Assembly: GCA_020796225.1 (NCBI GenBank)
Contig: CM036759.1
Location: 63,830,590-63,894,589 of the forward strand
Reading direction: 5' to 3'
Length of the DNA: 64,000 bases
DNA from: Arion vulgaris
Lineage: Eukaryota > Mollusca > Gastropoda > Stylommatophora > Arionidae
Shown: one piece after another, positions 1 to 10,600 of the stretch
How the letters are laid out: every line of letters begins with the position of its first letter
Numbering within the stretch: the stretch's first letter is position 1
Position numbers and translations under genes: made by a program
The notes under the pieces: generated by a model
Told to the model about the DNA's origin: nothing
The model's database searches: none
What the model saw: the letters and a program-made list of their open reading frames with translations, nothing else

Positions 1-159
1 CATAAGTGGTTACTTCCTAACAATAAAATTAAATTTCTCTCTTCTTCTTCGAACGCTCCATTTAAAAAAAAAATTTTCCGATCCAGAAGCACTTGAGCTT
101 TTCAGTTCTTCGGCTCGGTGCCATGGACATCATAACCCTTCGGTTCGGTGCCACGAACA

Positions 160-262
160 CCATAAATCTGGGGAATCTGTGGCTTTTTCTGCCATCCGCG
201 GAATTGAACCTGCGCACACAGAGGATTGTCACCCGTAGTCCAACGCGATACGAACACGCTGG
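160..262 (-). mobile_element. tRNA-derived SINE head (family S5)
   Basis: Read on the minus strand, this stretch has a tRNA-like layout. An A-box-like TATCGCGTTGGAC is followed about 35 bases later by a clear B box, GGTTCAATTCC. Such heads are the internal RNA polymerase III promoter of tRNA-derived SINEs. It has no acceptor-stem partner and no mature tRNA structure I can fold, so I call it a SINE remnant rather than a tRNA gene. Only this one copy was noticed. Confidence 0.5.
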
Positions 263-500
263 GCAGACGGGCTCGAACGCTCCATATCGACCACTTGTTA
301 AACCACCCTTTGTGATCTATATGTGATCTAAGCCTAAGAGCGTTGTATGTTGTGCCAGTTATGCGTCTTCAAGTAGGCCAACACATCCGATTTCTACGCC
401 ACTTTTTATTTACTAAGGTAGCTTCCCTATTTTCCTACCTCAGTCGCCTCTTAGAGATGCCTTGTAGGTTGCAGTGTTACTATTCTTTGCTCCCTTGCAA
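244..500 (-). mobile_element. Dispersed retroposon-like repeat D1
   Basis: This matches, in inverse orientation, the copies at 21325-21581, 36205-36450, 60600-60850 and 61965-62210. Shared marks are the GAGGCGACT core (seen here as AGTCGCCTC), the phrase CAACACATCCGATTTC and a border of GAACGCTCCATATCGACCA. A second, very short D1 tail with GAA repeats lies at 38-62. The GAA-rich tail and a target duplication at another copy indicate retroposition. Confidence 0.7.
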
Positions 501-646
501 GCCCGGCAACACACTGGCAAAATTTATTTTACATTTGGAAAGCTTAACATGTTTTTTAAGCCTCTGGCTGATTTTTGCATGAAGGCTTGCTTTACGTATC
601 ACCAGTGTCCCTCGCCATTCAGATGAGCCTTGCTTCGACTTGAGTG

Positions 647-849
647 GTTTAACATCTGTTGAATGATACTAATATGTTTAACATCTGTTGAATGATACTA
701 ATATGTTTAACATCTGTTGAATGATACTAATATGTTTAACATCTGTTGAATGATACTAATATGTTTAACATCTGTTGAATGATACTAATATGTTTAACAT
801 CTGTTGAATGATACTAATATGTTTAACATCTGTTGAATGATACTAATAT
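647..849. repeat. Minisatellite, 29-bp unit, 7 copies
   Basis: Seven nearly identical 29-bp units, each starting GTTTAACATCTGTTGAATGA, run head to tail with regular spacing at 647, 676, 705 and so on. The near absence of variation implies recent amplification. From 850 to about 1550 I see no gene or repeat I can name. Confidence 0.95.
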
Positions 850-1552
850 GGTGTATGAGATCGTCAGTTTCAGAATGATCATAAACAGCTACTATGTTAT
901 ATGTTATTTTATATGTTATGTTATACAATTGACGTCACAGCACAATGGGCATTACCATGCATGCTCTGTCCTCCGCTGCAGCAGCCATCCCAAAGTTCAC
1001 TTGCTCACCGTACCCATGAGAAGTTGATTAGCATACCTTTTCTCTCTACCATGAGACTCGCCAATATCACATAAATGAGCGCATACCACATTGATGACAA
1101 CAGCTACTCAATACTTCCACTAGCTTGACTCAGGGAATTGTTTGCATGAAAGACAGAACGTTTGTTACACTGCACTCCAGCATGTCCAGATGCGTTCAGC
1201 CAAATCAGTGTCTTGAAATGTACCCTCCAAATGCGGTCCACCATTCCACCTGCATACTTCCAGATTCAATCATTTGAAGCATATTCATTGAGTTTGATAT
1301 AATAATCGTGTGAGTTGCCTGTTGCTCAGCCACCCACGAGAGAGATCTGGAGGCAGCGGTAATCTCCGTAGTCATGCTTGATGTTGTTGTCTCGAAGGCA
1401 CAACAGTCCTCATTAAGTGTGCTTCCGTTTCATTGTGCTGGATAAGCCCACGATGATCTGTTTCAACGTCTGACAGAACCATCAGTGTAAATAATGATAA
1501 CACTTTAATAACATGATTTCCGTAAGTGAATTTTCAAAATGGATAACATTAC

Positions 1553-1667
1553 CAGGTTTGGGAATTCTGGAATAATATTCCTTAAGATGAGTCTCAGATG
1601 CCCGCACCAGGACTGTAGGATTATTCTCATCAAAGATTTGTTCCAGAGCTTTCTGCCACTTGTGTTC
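1553..1667 (-). CDS. Candidate 3' exon, possibly gene A
   Basis: After a pyrimidine-rich acceptor ending TTCTTTAAG, an open frame begins EHKWQKALEQIFDENN and contains LKEYYSRIPKPG. A donor-like GTAATG ends it at 1553; otherwise the frame stays open to 1482. Composition and the splice border look like a real exon, amphipathic and helical. It needs phase 0, whereas the preceding candidate exon (3584-3617) ends in phase 1, so an exon is missing between them or one of the two is wrong. I do not recognise the domain. Confidence 0.4.
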
Positions 1668-4600
1668 CTTAAAGAAAGAAAACAATACACTTGAATATTT
1701 AGTAGGCTAATATATACAATTTGTTTATACTGTTTGTACAACAAGATGAAAGTGAAATACAATACTTTTGTATTCCTCTTGTACTGTTATACACTAAATA
1801 GGGTAGCATGCAAACAATTTCTCCATACTGTTCTATCCTGGGGGACTTGTTCAATTTCTTGTATTGAATTGAGTCCGATAGTCCTTTCCTCTCTCAGTAC
1901 AGTTCATTTTATGGTTTCTCTAGTGCATTCTTCCGTTCGTGAACCATTAGTCTCCCACTTAAGAACCTGCTTTGTGATTCTTTGATGATTTCTTCTCACG
2001 GTATGCCCAACATATCACCATCTTCTCTTTTTTATAACAGTTATTACTAGTAGTTGACCAAAAACTTCTCAAATTCCATAATTTTTCCTTAATTCGACCC
2101 ACTATATGTTTATTATACTGCTTGAATTAGTAGATTAAAATAAATACTATATAAATATTATAAATACTATATATAAATACTATAACTACTATATAGTTCA
2201 ATATTTAATAGGCTAATATGCACAATTATTTATACTGCTTGGACTACAAGTCAAACTTTTGAGAACATAAACAAACTGCTAAACAAATAGTTAGGAATTC
2301 TTTGTACAATTAAAATAGGGTCTAAAGAAGAAGAATGACTTCATTGCACCTAGATTTACCTCAAATGGCTCGGTTTGCACCAAGATTTACCCCATATGGC
2401 TCGATCTGCACCAAGATTTACCTCATATGGCTCAGTCTGCACCGAGATTTATCTCATATGGCGCGATCTACACCGAGATTTACCTCATATGCCTCGGTCT
2501 GCACTGAGATTTACCTCATATGGCTCGGTCTGCACCAAGATTTACCTCATATTGCTTGGTCTGCACCAAGATTTACCTCATATGGCTCAGTCTACACCAA
2601 GATTTACCTTATATAGTTCGGTCTGCACCGAGATTTACCTCAAACGGCTTGGTCCTTCTCTGCAAAAATGGCAAGCCCTCTGACAAGAATATTGCACTTA
2701 CTGGTTGTGTCTTTCAACATTGAACAGAGGAGGCAGATGTAGTTTTCTAGACATTGAAAAGTGTCTGGCTTGGTATGGTTTCATATTCAATTTAGCCAGC
2801 ATTTCTTTGACTCATTCTAGCCATCCTTTTTCTGGGTTTCCCTCTTGTCTTGTAGCCAGATTTTCTCATACACATGTACTTGTTGCATACTGGTTAGATT
2901 CAGTCTGATCAAATGCACAAATCATTAAATTCTTTGATGACCGATAACATCATTTCTTGGTGTTGTACCAACAATTTATTTATGTATTTTATTTCTTATA
3001 TGGTCTCTCCTTGACTTGCCTGCAGAATTTAGTGCATATTTAATCTAAAACTTCCTGTGTGAAGCAATCGGGATATTTTTCTAGAGGTCCCTGATCTCAA
3101 TGTAGGTGAGATCAAGCTCCTAGTCCTATCAGATATGGACAATAAAACATACGTCCGGCATTCAAGCTGAACACATAAAGGAACTCTTGACAGTTGAAAA
3201 TCAAAAAGAGTGTGCTGCAAACTCACGGACGAGGGAAAATTAAATAAAAAGATAAAAATAAAATCCCTACAAAACATGTTCACCATCTTCATAACTATAT
3301 CAGGACCTTCATCGATGCTACAAAGTTTGTGAACTGCAGCTGATATATTCCTGTGTAAGGAGATTTGAGCACATGGCTCTTCATGGAAGTGCAATGATAA
3401 TGTTCTTATCGATCAATCATTCATCTCACATGATGTAATTTCATGTTTCATCTCACATGATGTAATTTCACGTTTCATCTCACATGATGTAATTTCATGT
3501 TTAAAAAAATAACTACAGTCTTGTATTGACCATCCAAGAATATGCTATTCTACAAAAGGTCACAGAAGACATCACAGCATTACCTGCAGTTCCCGATTCA
3601 GGGTCAATGGAGGTGCACTGAAAACTCCAGATAAATCCTGGTATAAAAACCGTAATTCATTATTTTTCTGTGTTTCTTTCAAATTCATTATTTATATAAT
3701 ATTTAGATTATAAGATTTCAACATCATCATCGGGTGTCGTCTCCACATCGAACATGATTTCAACATAAACTAATCCAACATTTCTACAGAATATTTCAAC
3801 TACTGTAATCCATCTCTTTACTTGTTCATCTTGCATCAGGTTTCAAAGAACTTGATCGAAAAAAATAAGTATTTCGATTTCTGATTTATGTTAGTCACCT
3901 TATGACAACACCCTCTACTACTCTATTTACCTGAGAACATCCATTTCTATTGTTCTAGTTACCTGAGAACATCACTTTCTATTGCTCTATTTACCTGAGA
4001 ACATCCATTTCTATTGCTCTAGTTACCTGAGAACATCACTTTCTATTGCTCTAGTTACCTGAGAACATCCATTTCTATTGCTCTAGTTACCTGAGAACAT
4101 CACTTTCTATTGCTCTAGTTACCTGAGAACATCACTTTCTATTGCTCTAGTTACCTGAGAACATCCATTTCTATTGCTCTAGTTACCTGAGAACATCACT
4201 TTCTATTGCTCTAGTTACCTGAGAACATCCATTTCTATTGCTCTAGTTACCTGAGAACATCCATTTCTATTGCTCTAGTTACCTGAGAACATCACTTTCT
4301 ATTGCTCTAGTTACCTGAGAACATCCATTTCTATTGCTCTAGTTACCTGAGAACATCACTTTCTATTGCTCTAGTTACCTGAGAACATCACTTTCTATTG
4401 CTCTAGTTACCTGAGAACATCCATTTCTATTGCTCTAGTTACCTGAGAACATCCATTTCTATTGCTCTAGTTACCTGAGAACATCACTTTCTATTGCTCT
4501 AGTTACCTGATGACATCACTTTCTATTGCTCTAGAAAGACTTGAATAAAGGGAAACAACTCAAATGGTGTTCAAAGGAATACGCTGTAGATCAGTGTGTG

Positions 4601-7600
4601 GCGATTAGCATGGAAAGAGTTGAGAACTGCCATTATCATCTCGAGGTTTGCTATTTCCTTTTTGAAATTTTCTTTCCTTCTTGAGAAATGCTATTTTCAT
4701 CTTGCTGTTTTTTTTTCTTATTATCATTAGATACGTTTGAATCTTTCTGTAATTGTCCATTTGTAAGTGTTCGTTGAAATTCATCACTCTTGTTGTATCG
4801 TTTGCTTGATAAAGGCCTTTTGGTCCAAACGTTGCTGTTTATCGTCCACTGTTTCTGTATTTTGTAACACTATAGTACTTTGTTTGTATGTGTTTCGCTG
4901 TTTTCTTCTTGTGGATTGTTATTTTGTTACAATATTTAAATAGTCAATAGGAATAAAAAATCAAAACAAAATTCTGTAATATTCTAAGCGAGTTCTCACC
5001 TCTGCAGTTATTGGTTTAGTGCATTCTGTCAAGTGGTTGGCCAGCTCACTAAATTTCATTGATTTGGTGGTACCTGTCAGGAACATAGAATTTAGCTGTA
5101 GTATATAAGTGTAGAGAAGGGTCTGGCCAAATATATTCGAACATGGCTCCCATGCGGGACAACAAATGTATATCCCATATGTATGACAACAAATTACACA
5201 ACAAATTATACAACAGCAACAAACAAATAGTGAACCTGAGTAAGTAAGAGGAATCACAACCATCTGGGTTGCCATTTGCGTTTCTAAACTAACGTCTTGT
5301 ATATCCCATCCTGGTTGCAAAGGTTGTCCTGTCAAAGGGTCAACTTTAGATGTCCTGGTCAGCTCACTAATTGATGGGCCGCTGTACGAGCATCTTGGGT
5401 TGCTATTTTTGACAGTTATGGGGCAGTACAAAGGGCTGAGGGATATGGGGCACTCATACTCCAAGGCAGTTTTAGGATCTGCAAACTTAACGTATCGTGG
5501 AATCTGTTTTCTCACAATCTCCAGACGGTAAATCTGTGGATTAAAGTTTAAATAATTGATAAATAAACCATTATACAATAGAGAGCACAGCCCTACCAAT
5601 CTCTGCATCAGAAAACATCAATTAAAACAAGTTCAAGACTGTAAATATCTGGGGTAGAACTTTTGTAATTCTTCTATCTCCTTTCCGCTCCTCATGGAGC
5701 ATAGGACCTCAACAGTTGTCTTCCACTTTTCCTGGTCTCTGACCGTCTTCTTCATTGCATCGCAGGATAGTCCAGAATCATTTGAGTTCCTCAAGTAAAC
5801 TCCGTCTCAGATCTGTTAAGAAGTTTTCTTTTCTCTTTTCTTAGCGGGTTCCACTCAAGTTCCTGTCTACAGTATCATCATCAGGTGTCTTGCCGGCTAG
5901 CGTAGGTGATCATGGATCTCCACAAATCTCTGTTATTTGTTATCGTCTCAGATGTTGACGCTCTTCTGTGCCATGAAGTCAGGCTATCAAAAAATGTTTC
6001 TCTCTGTCTTCCTCTGTCTCATTTCCCCTTGATTTTACTAGTTGCTACAACATGCTCTAAATCTCTCCTTCTCATTGAATGTCTAAAAATGATGATGGCC
6101 TCTTTCTTATATTGACAATAAATTTTCTCTGTGTTTTGGTTTTATTCAACACCTCCACATTCATAATTTTAGCAGTACATGGGATTCTTATCATTCTTCT
6201 ATAAAACCACATCTCTGTGGCTTCCAGAGATGTCTACAGTAGGGAAATATTGCAGTCAAACTGTAACAAATACTGAATAGTATTACACAAAGGATGGTAG
6301 CGTTACTGATGCTGTATTTTGTAAAGTCTTTCTTTCTTTCTTTTGTCCTTCTCTGCTTTTTTGCCGCTAAGCGTAGCAGGTTTGACTGATGATCGGTTGC
6401 CGAGATAATGCACGCTTGGTCGCTTGATATGGTGTGGTATTGTGGAGTTTTAAGATTTTGTAAAGTACCCTACTTAAAATTGTGAATTTAAAGGAAATAT
6501 TAAAAAACTCATACAAATAATTAAAATAAAATTCCTAGAAATTTTTTTAAATGAAAATGTACTTCGACATCAACTACAGTAAACGAGTCATTGATTTTCT
6601 AGGCACCACTTATACATTCAGTAGTTTGCCATTGTCATTCTGAACATTGAGGTCTATTTTTACCGTTCATAAAAATCAACTAGAATAAATTTGTTTTCAA
6701 ACTGCTCGCTACAGAGTTTGAACCAGGTACTCTTGGGTTCTGATTCGAGCTCACTATCGCTAAGCCACAGACGCCCACAAATTTGTATCATCCTCAAAAT
6801 TACATCGGGACTATAACCGTATGACTATAACTGGTGCGACTATACCCGGTGCGACTATAAACCCGTGCGACTAACCGGTGCAACAGAGTTTGTGAGATCT
6901 TCCTGTATAAGAAAAAAATTTTTCAATGATAATCCTTTCAAACAATCAAACATGTTAGTAAAGGATATACATTTGTGTTCAATACAGTACCTTCTTATTA
7001 GATTTATCTGCAGATATAACCTCAATTGTCACAATAGTTAGTCCCAAATTCAGTGCTATAGGATTGTCTGGGGGGTTTCCATTTATAGTAACAACATTTT
7101 GATGATCTGGAGCAATAGGAGTCACATTAGCAGCAACAGTATTGGATGGCACGAGAGCTGAAATTAATACAGAGCAGACTAAAGAATAAACAAAGAAATC
7201 GGTGAAGATAATATGTTTCTCTAAGGAGAAGTGTCTTTAACACAACCAACAACTAATACAAATTAATTTTTTGAATTCTGCCCTCACACTTTATCACAAT
7301 AGTATATGTAGTGATTTACTTCTTCTTCTGGTAAATTTTTTAATATTTATAGAAACGTTTTGGCCCATATTTGTTTAATACAGATATACTTAGATTTGAT
7401 AGCATCATTAACACTTTCAATTTGCGAATTGTTTTTACCCCTAAAGCGTTTATATTGCAACGCATACTGAAATCAGCAGTTTACTATCTTTGCGACATCT
7501 TCAAAAATACCATGATCCAGTAAATCGGCTCAGAAGAGTGAAAGGGTTAAGTGTTTCTCTCTAACCTGTCATGCCCTTGGTGTTTATCGCAGCAACAAAT

Positions 7601-10600
7601 GCATGCCCTTCTTCTTTGTTCTTTGCCATCATCAGTATTGTGTTCCAGCTATGATTAATTTCTTTCAGTTTCTGTTCTACTGTTCTCCAGGTCATTTTGG
7701 TCTTCCTTGTTTTTGTTTACCCTCTGATGTCCATATCAGTGCAGTTTTTGTGACAGAGGTAATTTTTATGCGTATTATATGTCCGATTCATTTTCAGCTT
7801 CTCTTTTGGATGGTGATGTTTATATTCTCTTGTTGACATTATGCAAAGCAGTTCTTGATTAGGGATAGTTTTGGGCCAAAATATGTGTGGATCTTTCAGA
7901 GACAAGTTGTATAGAAAATGAACAGTTTTGATGTATCTTGTTCTTTCATTCTCCATCATTTTGATCCCTATAGTTAAGTTGATAGGTTGCTAAGTGGTTG
8001 GTGTAGAGCAAACAAAGAAGAAGAAGAATATATAAAAGAGAAGAGTGTGACTTAATGGCAGTTTGGACTGTTCCTTCAATATAATTTATTCAGAAGTCAT
8101 CGTTGCTGGAGGATATTACAATTAAAAGAACCATCACAAGAACTGCCTTGAGGCAAGGCAAAGAAGGAAAACCCTATACAAAATGGGGAAAGCCCACTTG
8201 GAGCATACTGTGAATAATGGCCACTTTTGTGCGAGTCCGTGGTCAAGACAACGACTGGTTATTGGTTACTGAACAGATGTCATAGCACTCCGGCAGACCT
8301 ATAGGTGCTCAGTCTCCCCCAATAGATGTTGAAGGACATGCATACTGATGGTTCCTGTGACTTGTTGGTTAACCACACTCCTTTCTCTGCCCCTAGCATC
8401 CAGCTCTACTTATACAACAAGTAGTTCCAAACTCCTTATACCGCTGGATTTACTTCATGTAAATTTTAGTGTCCTCAACCAACAGTAGGTCGCCAAGAGA
8501 CCAAAGAACATCTAATTATCCATCCTAAACTTCCCAACAAGGCAAAGAAAAAGATCAAATTAAAAATAAAATAAAACTGTAGTTACTGCCTGTAATACCG
8601 CTTTTGGGCGGTGTAGGACGGGAGGGACATGAGCCTGAGGAATTTAATGGTTGTGTGGCTAGTGCAGTCGCTGTAAAACTGTTTAGGTTAGGATGTTTTC
8701 TTAATGCCCTCAACAGAAAAAACTCCTTGGCCTTACCGTGGATTGAACCTGAGTCTCCCGCATGGCAGCCACACTTTAATCCATTCAGCCAGACGATAAT
8801 TAATAAAAATGTCTAAATACACTAGTTCAGTGTAAACAACCATGTCCAATATTTTGTTTTAAAACTTACAAAAGTACATTTCCTGAATGGGACTGAACTC
8901 TGGTTCCAGGTTGCCATTCTTTACCATTAAAGATGAAAGGACAGCATCTTTAGCGAGCCGCTTGACATGGACAAAGTAACATTTAACATGCCATCTTCAG
9001 ATGTGACTTCAATTTTATATCTGAAATTACTCCTTCTTTCAGTGGCACTTCTCGACTTCCTCCACTATTCTGAAAAAAGTATGTAGTAAATATGTGAAAC
9101 TATTTTACTAAAGTACTTCTACGCAACCACAATATTCTCTTTAATTATAAGCATCATCACCATCGTAATAAGTGATATCATAGTGGTTAGTACACTTGCT
9201 TTTTAGGCGTGTGGTCCAGGTTCAATTCCTCAATAGGAGTGGACATTTTTATGACCATAACAACTCTCAGGCCGACCCAGTCTAAATTGGGTACAAGAGA
9301 AGCACCGGGAAGTACAGGTGGCTGGTGTGATGTTGACCCACATAGTATTCCTCTCTGCTCCTCATTGAGCATAGGAGCTCAACAGTTGTTCACCACTTTT
9401 CTCAGTCTTTGTCTGCTTTTTTTGTGGCCTTCCAGGATAGACGAGCACCCTTCCTTCTTCTGAAGACTTTGTCACCAGGTCTGTTTAGGACATCCCCGTT
9501 TCCATTTTCCCTGCAGCTTCCCCTCAAGTGCTTGTCTAGTGACACTCAACTGTGTCTTCTGTAGGATATGCCCAACCCACCGCCATTTTCTCTTCTTAAC
9601 TATCGTGTGCCAATAGCCAATGAAAAATATGGGATTAACACCACATTATCCAATATACATCATGGTATGGAAAAGATATCCTTTACCTTTTTTTTGAACA
9701 TCAGAATAAGTAGCACCATCATCATATAATCAACTGTTCAGGTGCCATTCCTGCTAGAGCTACTGGCCCTGGATCTCCAATACCCTCCGTTCCCGTTGCT
9801 GGTGATCAACTCTAATAAAAAGTTATAAATATGGGTTTTAGTAGATCATTAGGTCCCATACTGGTCACATATTTGCATCATACATAGGGCCGTTCATTAG
9901 TGATTTATTGTCTGACTGTACTTGCTATGTCTGACATATAGGAAGTCTGACATTCTTTGCTTCTTTTTTATCCTTTGTTTGATAAAGGTCTTATTGTTGA
10001 AAGTCATTGTATATTGTTTTTGTACTTTGTAAAACTACAGTACTTTGTTTTTATGTGTTTTGCCATTGCTACATAGTTTTACTGCAGTCTTCCCTTATAT
10101 CTATAATACTTAGAAAGGAGCATATATTCTTAGTAAGGAGTGCTTCAAAAGGACTGTATATTCTTAGAAAGTACTGTAAATACTTAGAAAGATGTGTGTA
10201 TCCTTGGAAAGGAGTGTATAAGTAGGGAAAGAAATATATATACTTGGAAAGATGTGTCTATGAAAAGAGTGTTCACACTTGTAAAGACGTGTATGTACTA
10301 TGTACTTAAAAAAGAGTGTGAAATGAAAGCAATAGGATGGAAGGTGGATTAAAACACCCCCTCACACAATCATCTGATCAGAAGGGGGACGGATGTCATT
10401 ATCATAGTACGCATATATAAAACAAATAGCAACGAACCGCGAGACATGGAGAGCTATGACCTCTCCCCTATGCGCCGCCCACAGGCCCAAGAGGAAAGAC
10501 TAACTAAGACTAACTAACATATATAAAACTGCAAACAAAATTTGTAAAAGAATTTGACAAAACAACTGCACCGTTTTTTTCTCCACTCCACCCCTGCCTT

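Noticed and set aside
3905..4540. CRISPR-like array of regular 32-bp spacing
   Set aside because: There are no unique spacers; the whole unit is repeated, in eukaryotic intronic DNA.
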